DNA of 64,000 bases, taken from Bacteroidota bacterium. GTDB taxonomy: Bacteria; Bacteroidota; Bacteroidia; Flavobacteriales; Weeksellaceae. Both the position numbers and the translations under genes were made by a program. Shown piece by piece: positions 8,084 through 16,770 of the stretch. Location: assembly GCA_023461035.1 (NCBI GenBank), contig JAEWOD010000021.1, positions 33,600 to 97,599 on the forward strand. The letters run 5' to 3'. Position 1 is the first letter of the stretch; every line of letters begins with the position of its first letter. Below the pieces are notes generated by a model. The model had not been told where the DNA came from, searched no databases, and was given only the letters and a program-made list of their open reading frames with translations.

Positions 8084-8122
8084 AAAAACATAAAACCATT
8101 GGCGAATTAATTCGCCAACGGT
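8084..8122 (-). terminator. 20-bp perfect palindrome; terminator or attenuator inside the operon
   Basis: TTGGCGAATTAATTCGCCAA at 8099-8118 is perfectly self-complementary. It is extended by ACC/GGT arms (8095-8097 with 8120-8122) across one mismatch. On the minus strand it is followed by TTTTATGTTTTTT. It sits between the imelysin and di-haem genes, so it may partially terminate transcription and lower expression of the distal genes, or stabilise the processed upstream mRNA. Confidence 0.6.
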
Positions 8123-8144
8123 AAAATAAATTGAGATGTAATAA

Positions 8145-9224
8145 TTATAGATTGTTAATGAAAGGTTTCAACTCCTGATTCAGCACATCATATAGTTCGA
8201 TTACTTTTTCAATTGCGTTTTCTACAGCCGGTCTGTTATTTTGGATTGCATCTGTAAATGTTCCCGGTATGTTTTCAATTGCAGAAATAGCCGCATCAAT
8301 TTTCGCTTTGATTTCTGTATCCAGATCTGAGTTGGAAGAAGCTACGATTTCAGAAAGCCCTAAACCGTTTGAACTGTTATAATCACCTGAATACACATAT
8401 TTAATTCCACGAATGTTATCCGCAAAATCCGCTTTTGAATTATTACTGAATCGGGATTCCTCATCTTCCAGAGAGTAAGAGCCGTTATTTCCGTACATTG
8501 GATCATTCATTTTTCCGTTTCCAACTTCGTCTGCGATAACAGCCATTCCGTCCACAACCTGAAGAAGTGCCGCTTTTTGAGAGCCATAAATACCATTTTG
8601 AGCATTGGCTAAATTAGCAGCAAAGTTTGAACCGGTTGGACTCCAGGCATTATGCAAATCAGTTGTTTGCTGGCTTAGATAATTGGCTGTTGCTTTGATA
8701 TAATCGATTTCTCGGTTTGTTAACTGGCTTGCAGTTTTCTGTCCGTCAATTCCCCAAAGAAGATATTCCAAAGCATGAAAACCTTTTGCGTTGGCATCTT
8801 GATCAGCAATAAAATCTGTTGTAATCGGAGAAGAACCTCCCAATACTGCATTTACGAATTGCAAATCAATCGGCCATGAATCGATGTTACCGTCTACCCC
8901 CAAACCTTCATCTCCCGCAGGACCATAAAGAGTTGATTCTGAGTTTTCCCAATAAATACGCATCTGAACCCAAGCATTTCTTGCGGCAATTAAAGCATCC
9001 TGATTTCCAATCTGAACAGACGCAGCAGCTGATGCCATTTCCTCACCCTTGGATTTCAATACCTGATAATTTGAAACTACTACATTATTAGCAATGTTTG
9101 TAAGATTTGACGAATAATCAGCTGTTGGCGTAATTACCGCATCATCATCTGAACAAGAAACCAAAAAAGTACCTGACAGAGCTAGTACGAATCCGGCCAA
9201 TTTGAAATTTAGTAAATTTTTCAT
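8145..9224 (-). CDS. Imelysin-family (peptidase M75) lipoprotein
   Basis: 359 residues from the ATG at 9224, which begins a good lipoprotein signal MKNLLNFKLAGFVLALS with lipobox LVSC. The hallmark imelysin motif GxHxxE is present as GFHALEYLLWG, and a second typical patch WPIDLQFVNAVLGG precedes it. The family (IrpA/ICMP/EfeO-like) is envelope-located, linked to iron uptake and not proven to be proteolytic. The gene follows the porin by 22 nt and precedes the di-haem oxidoreductase, forming an operon. The upstream in-frame start at 9299 lies inside the porin gene and is rejected. Confidence 0.9.
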   Translation of the reverse strand: MKNLLNFKLAGFVLALSGTFLVSCSDDDAVITPTADYSSNLTNIANNVVVSNYQVLKSKGEEMASAAASVQIGNQDALIAARNAWVQMRIYWENSESTLYGPAGDEGLGVDGNIDSWPIDLQFVNAVLGGSSPITTDFIADQDANAKGFHALEYLLWGIDGQKTASQLTNREIDYIKATANYLSQQTTDLHNAWSPTGSNFAANLANAQNGIYGSQKAALLQVVDGMAVIADEVGNGKMNDPMYGNNGSYSLEDEESRFSNNSKADFADNIRGIKYVYSGDYNSSNGLGLSEIVASSNSDLDTEIKAKIDAAISAIENIPGTFTDAIQNNRPAVENAIEKVIELYDVLNQELKPFINNL

Positions 9225-9246
9225 ATTTCTATTTTTAGTTAATTTT

Positions 9247-10602
9247 TTAAAATGTAAATCCGATGCCCGCAGAAAAAATGTTCTCTTTTTGCTTTCCATC
9301 TACTATACCCGTCGCAATATCCACGTTGTCTGAACCCAGTTTCCGTGAAGAATACTGCGCCTTTAAAATAACCTGAGGAAAGACAAACCAGTTGACACCT
9401 CCTGTTATCACACTTCTCTCCCATCTTTTATTTGCCGTGATACTTCCGGCTGTTTCGTTCATGGTATCGTAATATTCATATCGGGCAAAAGGATATAGTT
9501 TCATCTCGGTTTCTTTGTTGAAAAAGTTGAAAATGTCATATCCGAATTCCGCCGAAAATCCTATAGCATTTTTCCCCACAGGCGTCTTCTTAATGCCTAA
9601 GGTTGCCGGAAGATTTCGGTTACGTTGCGTAATTAATTCCGAATTTTGTAAATCCCCGTAAATAAATTGTGAGACCAGGCGGAATGGATAGTCAAAGTAA
9701 ACCAGATGAGCACCTAATATTTTTACATGGGCATCCACTTCCAAATCGGGTTTTGGACGGTTTCCTGAGGTATTTCCATAATAATATGAAACCCCGAGAT
9801 GCGTGTATTTATGTTTTCCGAAATGATAATTGACATTGGCAAACCAGGCCAGATTTTCAGCATTGACCATTTCAAATTTATTCTGATATCCGTTTTTTAT
9901 CCAATTGGCGGAACTGAATCCGGTTGATTCCAACCCATTTACCACGGCAGCCTGATACTGTATTTTGTTTTTCCACAAATTCCCATACACCAAAATCCCG
10001 TTTTCATACCAACCCAATGGCAGAATGACATCTTCCATTTCAGGACGGTGGGTGGTGAAATATTCGTCAGGATCATCCAATTTTTGAGAAACGTTAAAAT
10101 TCAATTTTAATCGGCCTACTTTTATTCCCAAATAAGGCTTAAACCGGTAGTCAATATGCAGTTGCTCTAATTTTACCTCTCCTCCCGCTTCAATTTCCTG
10201 TTCAAATTCCCCAAATTCTTCCTGAACGTCAAGCTCCATGGTGGAACCTGAACCACCGTGCTCAAACTCAACCTCCGTATGCAATGAAAGGTTTTCTGAA
10301 AAGTGATAATCCACATAAATATTGAGACGCTCAGCATCCATTTTATCCCGAATCCCGGGATCGGTATCAAAACGTCCATAATTGTAGTAATTCACGACAC
10401 CATAGCCTTTCACCGAGAAATTTGACCATTTAAAAAGACGTGATTTCTGTTCGATCGAATAAGAATTATGAATGGAATCTTCCTCTTTTAATTCTTTACG
10501 TAATTCGTCTTTGATTACGGTTTTGAGACTGTCTAAATTGATTGTTTGGGCAGAAACAAAACTCATCAACACAATCACAATTGCACTTATCTGAGCTTTC
10601 AT
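9247..10602 (-). CDS. Outer-membrane porin-like beta-barrel protein
   Basis: 451 residues with a cleavable signal peptide (MKAQISAIVIVLMSFVSAQ) and a short coiled-coil-like Lys/Glu stretch. The rest is a pattern of alternating aromatic beta strands ending in an aromatic C-terminal residue (IFSAGIGFTF), as expected for an outer-membrane barrel. Stretches such as HIDYRFKPYLGIKVGRLK and DPDEYFTTHRPEMEDVILP recall phosphate-selective porin O/P-like proteins. As the first gene of the porin-imelysin-dihaem-DoxX series it probably provides the outer-membrane route for the substrate of that operon. The substrate is unknown. Confidence 0.8.
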   Translation of the reverse strand: MKAQISAIVIVLMSFVSAQTINLDSLKTVIKDELRKELKEEDSIHNSYSIEQKSRLFKWSNFSVKGYGVVNYYNYGRFDTDPGIRDKMDAERLNIYVDYHFSENLSLHTEVEFEHGGSGSTMELDVQEEFGEFEQEIEAGGEVKLEQLHIDYRFKPYLGIKVGRLKLNFNVSQKLDDPDEYFTTHRPEMEDVILPLGWYENGILVYGNLWKNKIQYQAAVVNGLESTGFSSANWIKNGYQNKFEMVNAENLAWFANVNYHFGKHKYTHLGVSYYYGNTSGNRPKPDLEVDAHVKILGAHLVYFDYPFRLVSQFIYGDLQNSELITQRNRNLPATLGIKKTPVGKNAIGFSAEFGYDIFNFFNKETEMKLYPFARYEYYDTMNETAGSITANKRWERSVITGGVNWFVFPQVILKAQYSSRKLGSDNVDIATGIVDGKQKENIFSAGIGFTF

Positions 10603-10657
10603 TTATTTAGATTAAATAAAAATAACATACAAATGTTAAAAAATTTATGAATTTTAA

Positions 10658-10677
10658 AACATGAAATTTATCATGTT
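10658..10677. promoter_or_regulatory. Inverted repeat between the porin and yciO-like genes
   Basis: AACATGA and TCATGTT (10658-10664 with 10671-10677) form 7-bp perfect arms around AATTTA. The element lies in the divergent intergenic space, 56 bp upstream of the porin start, where an operator for the porin operon would be expected. No regulator can be named. Confidence 0.3.
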
Positions 10678-10708
10678 ATTTAGAATCAATCTACGTAGCT
10701 ATAGGAAT

Positions 10709-10739
10709 TTGATTCCGTATTTTATTTTCAGTAATTTTG
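10709..10739 (+). promoter_or_regulatory. Bacteroidota-type promoter for the yciO-like gene
   Basis: TTG at 10709-10711, a 20-nt spacer and TAATTTTG at 10732-10739, 20 nt before the ATG at 10760. The position supports the short start over the in-frame ATG at 10661. Confidence 0.6.
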
Positions 10740-10759
10740 GTCTAAACTACTCATCAAAA

Positions 10760-11383
10760 ATGGCAAAGCTCATCAAAGTACACCCTGAAAACCCGCATGA
10801 GCGGGCGATCGAACAAATAGTAGAAGTTTTGAAAAACGGTGGTCTCATTATTTACCCTTCTGACACCGTTTATGGATTGGGTTGTGATATCACCAATTCT
10901 AAAGCAATGGATAAACTTTGTCGTTTAAAGGGAATCAAACCCGAGAAAGCACAGTTTTCCTTTGTTTGTAATGATTTAAGCCATCTGGCCTATTATACCA
11001 AACCCATTTCCAATTCTAACTTCAAATTGCTCAAACGTGCCCTCCCCGGCCCATTTACCTTTGTACTGGAGGCTTCCAATAATTTACCGAATACCTATAA
11101 AAACCGGAAAACCGTAGGGATAAGAGTTCCCGACCATTTGGTTCCGCAAATGATTGTCGAAAAATTAGGAAATCCGATAGCCTCCACTTCCATTCGGGAT
11201 GAAGATGAAATCATCGAATACACCACAGATCCTGAATTGATTGTGGAAAAATTTGACAAATTGGTAGATTTGGTTGTGGATAGTGGTATGGGTGATAATC
11301 ATGCTTCCTCCGTTATAGATATTTCAGGTGATGAAGTAGTTGTAATACGGGAAGGAAAAGGAGATATTGACGCGTTCTTGTAA
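10760..11383 (+). CDS. Sua5/YrdC/YciO-family protein, closest to YciO
   Basis: 207 residues from the ATG at 10760. The fold family binds L-threonylcarbamoyl-AMP. The sequence follows E. coli YciO more than TsaC: it opens KLIKVHPENPHERAI, has IIYPSDTVYGLGCDI, CRLKGIKP, ALPGPFTFVLEAS and IASTS, and ends VVVIREGKGDIDAFL. TsaC makes the t6A precursor for tRNA, whereas YciO proteins are related but apparently not equivalent, so I avoid the tsaC name. The stop is one base from the stop of the convergent hypothetical gene. Confidence 0.88.
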   Translation: MAKLIKVHPENPHERAIEQIVEVLKNGGLIIYPSDTVYGLGCDITNSKAMDKLCRLKGIKPEKAQFSFVCNDLSHLAYYTKPISNSNFKLLKRALPGPFTFVLEASNNLPNTYKNRKTVGIRVPDHLVPQMIVEKLGNPIASTSIRDEDEIIEYTTDPELIVEKFDKLVDLVVDSGMGDNHASSVIDISGDEVVVIREGKGDIDAFL

Positions 11384-11384
11384 C

Positions 11385-12050
11385 CTAATGAATATATGTT
11401 GTGGAACAAAAAGATTCATAATTCAATTTTTCAGGTAATTTAACCTCATATTTCATTTCAATAATATCGACTAAACGACTATCTTTTCCTTTTTTCCCAT
11501 CTCTGTAGTAAGACATTTCTGCTATTGTATAGTTCTTATTTTCATCCAATTGTAATTTTAAAAGTTGATTAAATTCATCAATAATCGGATGTAGAACATC
11601 CATGTGATTTACATCTGATTCTTTGATTTTAATAATGATTTTACAAAAAGGTTTCTTTGCATTTTTTGATCGGAATTCATTCAAATAAAAAATGCTGTCA
11701 TTTAACTTTTCAACTTCATATTTATATTTTTTATTATTGTAATAAACATACTTTTTATAAAAAGATGCTTCATCACAACTTCTTAAATAATTAACAATCA
11801 AATCATTCCCATTTTTATATACCTCAAATTCGTGTCGTATGTGATTTTCTCTATTATAAATGGAAGCAATATTTCCAGAATAAAAAAGCATCGAATAATT
11901 ATCATTTTCAGAATTGATTAACTTAAAATTTTTAGAAATCAATTTTCCTTCTCCTATGAGTTCCTGTGTCAGCCCGTAGTCAAAAACGTATTTCTGACCA
12001 AATAACAGAGAACTGATACTGACAATAAAGAATAAACAATATGCTTTCAA
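11385..12050 (-). CDS. Secreted hypothetical protein
   Basis: 221 residues with a signal peptide (MKAYCLFFIVSISSLLFGQ) and a hydrophilic, lysine- and tyrosine-rich mature part. I recognise no domain. The mature region has the mixed strand/loop pattern of a periplasmic protein, and two cysteines (CDEASF and CKII) could pair. The DNA is more AT-rich and the protein has more Asn/Lys/Tyr than neighbouring housekeeping genes, compatible with a recently acquired gene. It is convergent with the yciO-like gene and divergent from yaaA. Confidence 0.65.
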   Translation of the reverse strand: MKAYCLFFIVSISSLLFGQKYVFDYGLTQELIGEGKLISKNFKLINSENDNYSMLFYSGNIASIYNRENHIRHEFEVYKNGNDLIVNYLRSCDEASFYKKYVYYNNKKYKYEVEKLNDSIFYLNEFRSKNAKKPFCKIIIKIKESDVNHMDVLHPIIDEFNQLLKLQLDENKNYTIAEMSYYRDGKKGKDSRLVDIIEMKYEVKLPEKLNYESFCSTTYIH

Positions 12051-12106
12051 AAGAATTGTGTTGGATTCAGGACTTAAAACTAATCAATTGTTTCTATTTT
12101 TACAAA

Positions 12107-12865
12107 ATGAAAATCTTATTGTCACCCGCCAAATTAATGTCTTTAGAAACAAAAGGAAATTGGAACAAATCCACCACTCCAAAATTTCTGAATCAGTCTG
12201 AAATCCTAATGCAAAAACTCAATACGCTAAAATCCAAAGATTTGGAAAAACTGATGCATATTTCTAAAGATTTAGCCGAAATGAATCTGGAACGATATGC
12301 CAACTGGAAACCCAAACCTACTCCTAAAAAGAGTCTTCAGGCAGCATTGGCATTTAAAGGCGAAGTGTATCGTGGTCTGGATGCGGAAACTTTAAATGAA
12401 ACGGCTCAAACTTATCTGAATCAGAATTTATTCATTCTTTCCGGACTGTATGGAATCTTAAAACCCAGCGACAAAGTCTTGCTTTATCGTTTGGAAATGG
12501 GCAGTAAGCTGGATGTAAACGGTTCCAAAAATCTATATGGATTCTGGCAGGAAACCTTGACAGATTTTGTCAACTCCAAATTGAAAAAAAATGAAGTTTT
12601 ACTCAATCTGGCAAGCAACGAATATGCAAAAGCCCTGAACAATAAAAAGCTGAAATCACCCAAAATTGACGTGGAATTTCTGGATTATAAAAATGGTGAA
12701 CTCAAACCCATCATGGTTTTCTTTAAACAAGCACGAGGTGCAATGGCTCGTTTCTGTGCAGAAAATAATATTCAAAAACTAGATGAAGTAAAATTATTTA
12801 ACGAAAACGGGTATTCTTTCGACGCAAAGTTATCCACTGATGAGAAACTGGTGTTTTTACGATAA
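12107..12865 (+). CDS. yaaA: YaaA family peroxide-stress protein (DUF328/UPF0246)
   Basis: 252 residues, the usual length. The start at ATG 12107 gives the family N-terminus MKILLSPAKLMS. Other conserved pieces are FKGEVYRGLDAETL, FILSGLYGILKPSD, YRLEMG and the C-terminal KQARGAMARFCAENNI. In E. coli YaaA lowers intracellular free iron under hydrogen-peroxide stress and is a DNA-binding protein. An in-frame ATG at 12041 would add 22 residues overlapping the divergent gene and is less likely. Confidence 0.93.
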   Translation: MKILLSPAKLMSLETKGNWNKSTTPKFLNQSEILMQKLNTLKSKDLEKLMHISKDLAEMNLERYANWKPKPTPKKSLQAALAFKGEVYRGLDAETLNETAQTYLNQNLFILSGLYGILKPSDKVLLYRLEMGSKLDVNGSKNLYGFWQETLTDFVNSKLKKNEVLLNLASNEYAKALNNKKLKSPKIDVEFLDYKNGELKPIMVFFKQARGAMARFCAENNIQKLDEVKLFNENGYSFDAKLSTDEKLVFLR

Positions 12866-12900
12866 AATTGAAAAACGCCAAGGTGTATTTTGAATTTTAA

Positions 12901-13365
12901 TTATTTCAATAATTCTCCCACTTCTCCAAATCCCTGCATCTCCGCTTGTTGCAAAGCAGTCATTCCACGATTATCTTTGAGCGACTTATCGGCACCATTT
13001 TCCAAAAGCAATTTTACCAAACCGGGTTTGTTAAACATCGCCGCAAACGAAAGCGCCGTCCCGCCCATTTCGTTCCGGATGTTAGGATCAGCACCCGATT
13101 CCAACAATTTTTTCGCAATTTCTTCATGCCCTTTGAAGCAGACACCCATCAATGCCGTATTTCCTGAACCGTCCTTTTCATTTAAATCGGGATTAAGTCC
13201 CAATAAAAAATCTGTAATCGATTCAAAACCATAATAAGTTGCCAACAGCAAAGGCGTTGAGCCGCGTTGGTCTTTTGTGTTCAATAAGGTAGGATCTTTT
13301 TTCAAAGTTTCCTTTACCGTTCCCAAATCTTCACTTCGGATGGCGTAAAATAATTTTTCTGACAT
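12901..13365 (-). CDS. Ankyrin-repeat protein
   Basis: 154 residues without a signal peptide, made of about four ankyrin repeats. The repeats show DQRGSTPLLLATYYGFESI, DGSGNTALMGVCFKGHEEI, NEMGGTALSFAAMFNKPGL and DNRGMTALQQAEMQGFGEV, each with the TPL/TAL-A-- core. Ankyrin repeats mediate protein-protein contacts. The gene follows the thioredoxin-like gene by 9 nt and is the last gene of the TonB receptor operon. Small bacterial ankyrin proteins next to redox genes sometimes assist oxidative-stress enzymes, but no partner is evident here. Confidence 0.9.
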   Translation of the reverse strand: MSEKLFYAIRSEDLGTVKETLKKDPTLLNTKDQRGSTPLLLATYYGFESITDFLLGLNPDLNEKDGSGNTALMGVCFKGHEEIAKKLLESGADPNIRNEMGGTALSFAAMFNKPGLVKLLLENGADKSLKDNRGMTALQQAEMQGFGEVGELLK

Positions 13366-13374
13366 ACTGTAAAA

Positions 13375-13824
13375 TTACAAAATCTGCTCAAAAATAGAAA
13401 TCAATTCATGCGTTTCCAATAATCCCTGATACTGAAAAATGATCTCCAAATCAGAATTTAATATAACCCAAGCCGGATAAACCGGGTTTCCGTTCAGCAA
13501 AAGTTCGGTAAATTCATGCATTTTACCTTTTCCGGCTTTGAATTGGTTTCCGGCAAAAATGAAATCTTCTTTTGATTCTGCATCAAATTCCAAATAATAA
13601 AATGATTCGTTTAAAAATTTTTTCAATTCTTCATTTTTTTCAATTTTCTGTTTTTGAATAGAACAGACTCCGCACCAATTCGTTGAAAATTTAATCACCA
13701 GATTTTTAGGAGATTGAGATAATTTACTTTCAATCTCACTTAAAGAATGATTTTGTTGTGCTTTTGTAAAACAAAAACCTGAAAACATAAATACCAACAT
13801 CAAAACTCTGCCTAAATCTTTCAT
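13375..13824 (-). CDS. Secreted thioredoxin-like protein
   Basis: 149 residues with a signal peptide (MKDLGRVLMLVFMFSGFCFTKAQ). The thioredoxin-like core has IKFSTNWCGVCSIQKQKIE, in which the CGVC pair is the redox centre. NPVYPAWVIL supplies the usual cis-proline loop region. It probably acts on disulfides in the periplasm. It lies 33 nt after the TonB-dependent receptor and 9 nt before the ankyrin gene, so all three are likely co-transcribed. The receptor plug has a CNVC pair that could be its client, which is inference. Confidence 0.85.
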   Translation of the reverse strand: MKDLGRVLMLVFMFSGFCFTKAQQNHSLSEIESKLSQSPKNLVIKFSTNWCGVCSIQKQKIEKNEELKKFLNESFYYLEFDAESKEDFIFAGNQFKAGKGKMHEFTELLLNGNPVYPAWVILNSDLEIIFQYQGLLETHELISIFEQIL

Positions 13825-13857
13825 AAATTATTTCTATTCATCCCTGCTAAATAAGAA

Positions 13858-15900
13858 CTAAAATAAATGATAACGAATTCCTAAAAATCCACGGATTCCC
13901 TGCATCGATGCATAATTGTACGTCGTGTCAAATGTATATCCGTAGGGATTGTTTATGGGATCATCCACAAATTCGTCAAACGGATCAAATGCACGCATCA
14001 AAGGATCTTCACTTGGTACGAAGTCAAACAAATTCTTCACACCGCCATAGATTTCCATCCCTTTTTTGAATTTTTTGGTCAACTGTACGTTTGCTATACA
14101 AAACCAAGGCGAATACTCAGGCCGGTAATCGTTGGGCAAAATCGGTAAACGCATAGGGCCGTTCCAGTTTCCCGTAAAATCCACTGTAAAATTTGCAGGT
14201 AAATCGTAGCTGACAACAAATGTTCCCGACCATTCCGGTGCAAACCATTCTTCCTGCTTCTCCTCTACTCCGTTTTCGTCTTTTTCTTTACGGAAAACAT
14301 CCATCCATGAAACGCCGGCAGAAATTTTCAACGGAAAATCAAATGTGAAATTGGTATTGAGCGAAACTCCCTGAGAAACAGCATGACCGTCTAAATTATC
14401 ATATACAATCTGGTCAGGATTCACATCATAATCTCCCAGGATTTTATTGGTGAAATACGAATAAAATCCTGTAATGTCAATGTCGATGTTCATAAAATCG
14501 GTGGAGATTTTGGTTACATAATTCAGATTACCGTTGTAGGATTTCTCCGGATTCAGCTCTTCTGTAATCACCACTTCTCTTGAACCGGTCAGTGCGGCAT
14601 GGTCTTCCGTAAATAGATTTACCACACGAAATCCGGTTCCGAAACTTCCGCGAAGCGTATGTCTTCTGTTTGGCGAACTGAATTTATACGCAAGTCTCGG
14701 TGAATGAATATCGCCGTGATTTTCATCGTAATCATACCGGTAACCGAGCAATAAAGTATGTTGCGGGTTGAATTTGATTTCGTCCTGAACGAACACGCCC
14801 GGTAAAGTGGATGTGGAAGGCTCGTTTTCAGAACCATCGACCGAAGCTGTTGCCGCTGTGTTGTCATCGTATTGGGTATGGCGCAAAGTTGCTCCTAACA
14901 ACAAACTGTGTTTCTCAAAGGTTTTATCCCAATATGCCTGCCCAAAAAACACTTCCTGATTGGCCATATAAGGCGTATTTCCATACCATGAATTCTGGTC
15001 GTGATAATTATAGGAAAATTGTGTGAAAACATTCTCTTTTACAGGAAGTTGATACATCCCGATTGCCTCAATTCTCCACGTATAAATAGTTTCACCGTAA
15101 ACTTCATCGCTTCCTCTGTCGGTTCGTTTGTCCCACTGCATTTCGCCACCCCAACGGTCTTCATAAACGTAGCGCAAACCTAAACTTGCAATCCGGTAGT
15201 CTTTTCTTTCAAAATTCCATTTGTTGAAAATCGAAATCCTATCCTGTAAAGTTACATCGGTAAAATTATCACCATTATTGTCTTTTTTATTGCCGTATTT
15301 GAAATAATTAACGCCCAACAAACTGTTTGCTTTTCCGATTTTAAATTTGGTCGAAAGATCCGCGCTATATTCCAACCAGGTGGTTGTAAAAAAATCAGCA
15401 GAGAATTTCGGCGCTTTGGAAGCATCTTTTGTGATAACGTTGATGATCCCACCCATGGCTTCCGAACCATACAACGAAGAAGCCGGACCTTTTACGACTT
15501 CAATACGCTCCACCATGCTGTTGGGAATTCCGCTCAGACCATAAACCGTAGAGAGCGAACTTACAATCGGCATTCCGTCAATCAGAATCATCGTGTAAGG
15601 TCCTTCCATTCCGTTTATGTGAATATCGCCCGTATTACAAACATTACAATTCAGTTGGGGACGAACACCGTTGACCATCCCTACCGATTCAAACAAACTC
15701 GGGGTAGGATTTTTTTTGAATAATTTCGGAGTGATGACTTCTACCGGAATCGGACTGTCCAACCGCCTTACCTCTTTCATAGTTCCGGTAATTACCGCTC
15801 CTTCCAGTTCGCTTACTTCTATACTATCCGATTCTTCAAATTCCTGACAATACAAACTGGTCGAAAACATCATTAAACTAACATATATATACTTTTTCAT
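13858..15900 (-). CDS. TonB-dependent outer-membrane receptor
   Basis: 680 residues from the ATG at 15900 with a signal peptide (MKKYIYVSLMMFSTSLYCQ). The plug domain shows IDGMPIVSSLSTVYGLSGIP, VKGPASSLYGSEAMGG and INVITKD; the rest is a 22-strand-type barrel ending GIRYHLF. A cysteine pair CNVC sits in the plug just before GDIHINGMEGPY, unusual for the family and suggesting metal or disulfide chemistry. Such receptors import siderophores, haem, cobalamin or other metal complexes using TonB energy. The gene heads a receptor-thioredoxin-ankyrin operon and its promoter carries a perfect palindrome in the spacer. The ligand is unknown, but metal-controlled expression is plausible. Confidence 0.9.
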   Translation of the reverse strand: MKKYIYVSLMMFSTSLYCQEFEESDSIEVSELEGAVITGTMKEVRRLDSPIPVEVITPKLFKKNPTPSLFESVGMVNGVRPQLNCNVCNTGDIHINGMEGPYTMILIDGMPIVSSLSTVYGLSGIPNSMVERIEVVKGPASSLYGSEAMGGIINVITKDASKAPKFSADFFTTTWLEYSADLSTKFKIGKANSLLGVNYFKYGNKKDNNGDNFTDVTLQDRISIFNKWNFERKDYRIASLGLRYVYEDRWGGEMQWDKRTDRGSDEVYGETIYTWRIEAIGMYQLPVKENVFTQFSYNYHDQNSWYGNTPYMANQEVFFGQAYWDKTFEKHSLLLGATLRHTQYDDNTAATASVDGSENEPSTSTLPGVFVQDEIKFNPQHTLLLGYRYDYDENHGDIHSPRLAYKFSSPNRRHTLRGSFGTGFRVVNLFTEDHAALTGSREVVITEELNPEKSYNGNLNYVTKISTDFMNIDIDITGFYSYFTNKILGDYDVNPDQIVYDNLDGHAVSQGVSLNTNFTFDFPLKISAGVSWMDVFRKEKDENGVEEKQEEWFAPEWSGTFVVSYDLPANFTVDFTGNWNGPMRLPILPNDYRPEYSPWFCIANVQLTKKFKKGMEIYGGVKNLFDFVPSEDPLMRAFDPFDEFVDDPINNPYGYTFDTTYNYASMQGIRGFLGIRYHLF

Positions 15901-15918
15901 AAAAATAATTTCATGAGG

Positions 15919-15948
15919 CAAATATATAAAGTTAGATTAATCTAACAA
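15919..15948 (-). promoter_or_regulatory. Promoter with embedded 16-bp palindromic operator
   Basis: On the minus strand TTG (15946-15948) and TATATTTG (15919-15926) are spaced by exactly 19 nt. The spacer is almost filled by the perfect palindrome GTTAGATTAATCTAAC (15931-15946). A repressor bound there would block sigma-factor access. The TTAG...CTAA symmetry recalls DtxR/MntR-type boxes, but the regulator is inferred only from that resemblance. Confidence 0.7.
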
Positions 15949-15958
15949 ATTTATTTTA

Positions 15959-16678
15959 TTAATAAATCAATTCTATTTCTTTATGTTGATAGGATTTAAT
16001 TTCTTCTGAATCTAATTTATTTATCCACAACAAACCCTGTCTATCTACATTTAAAATAACCCCATCAAATGCTTGATTGTTTTCTATGAAAGTTGATAAT
16101 TGATTTTTCCTAAATAGGTTCAGATTATATTCCGCAAGGATTATTTCCCATTCCTTGTTATCTATTTGTGAATAGGAATTTTCCAAATTTGTCAGCAAAC
16201 CTGACAAAATTTCTTCTAAATCAAATTTTTGATCCAATTGGGTAGCGAGAGAACCGGCTTTTGGAAGTGATTGAAAATTGGTTTGGTTGACATTTAGCCC
16301 AATCCCCACGATTATATTCAACTCATTTCCAGCTTTATGCGTTTCAATCAAAACACCGCAGATTTTTTTATTTTTCATAATGATGTCATTGGGCCATTTG
16401 ACAGCAACATCTGCAGAAAATCCCCGTAAAAAACCAACAAGCACATTACAAACCCATTGGTTAAAATAAACCAGTTCAGCATACTCTAATTTAGTACAAA
16501 CCAATACACTAACAGCCAAGTTCTCATCTTTTTCGGACTGCCAAACATTTCCTGCATATCCTTTTCCTGAAGTTTGATGGGAAGTCCAAACAACCGTCCA
16601 TGATTTGGCATTTTTTTTGGACAAATCCAAAAGTTCGGAATTGGTGCTTGAAAGGGTTTGATAACGAAAAATTTCCAT
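15959..16678 (-). CDS. birA: Biotin--[acetyl-CoA-carboxylase] ligase
   Basis: 239 residues, a catalytic-only BirA without the N-terminal DNA-binding domain of the E. coli enzyme. It activates biotin as biotinyl-AMP and attaches it to the carboxylase carrier protein. Visible motifs are SSTN, the biotinyl-AMP loop in SGKGYAGNVW, the catalytic-site strand VAVKWPNDI and NIIVGIGLNVNQ. The gene is divergent from rsfS. The gap to the downstream TonB receptor contains that receptor's own promoter, so it is not expected to depend on birA transcription. Confidence 0.93.
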   Translation of the reverse strand: MEIFRYQTLSSTNSELLDLSKKNAKSWTVVWTSHQTSGKGYAGNVWQSEKDENLAVSVLVCTKLEYAELVYFNQWVCNVLVGFLRGFSADVAVKWPNDIIMKNKKICGVLIETHKAGNELNIIVGIGLNVNQTNFQSLPKAGSLATQLDQKFDLEEILSGLLTNLENSYSQIDNKEWEIILAEYNLNLFRKNQLSTFIENNQAFDGVILNVDRQGLLWINKLDSEEIKSYQHKEIELIY

Positions 16679-16770
16679 CTGTTCAGAATTAAATTAAAGC
16701 AAAGCTAAATTATTTAAAATGTTAAGAGATTAGGGTATAATTCACTAATTTTGCAACTTATCAAAAAAGA

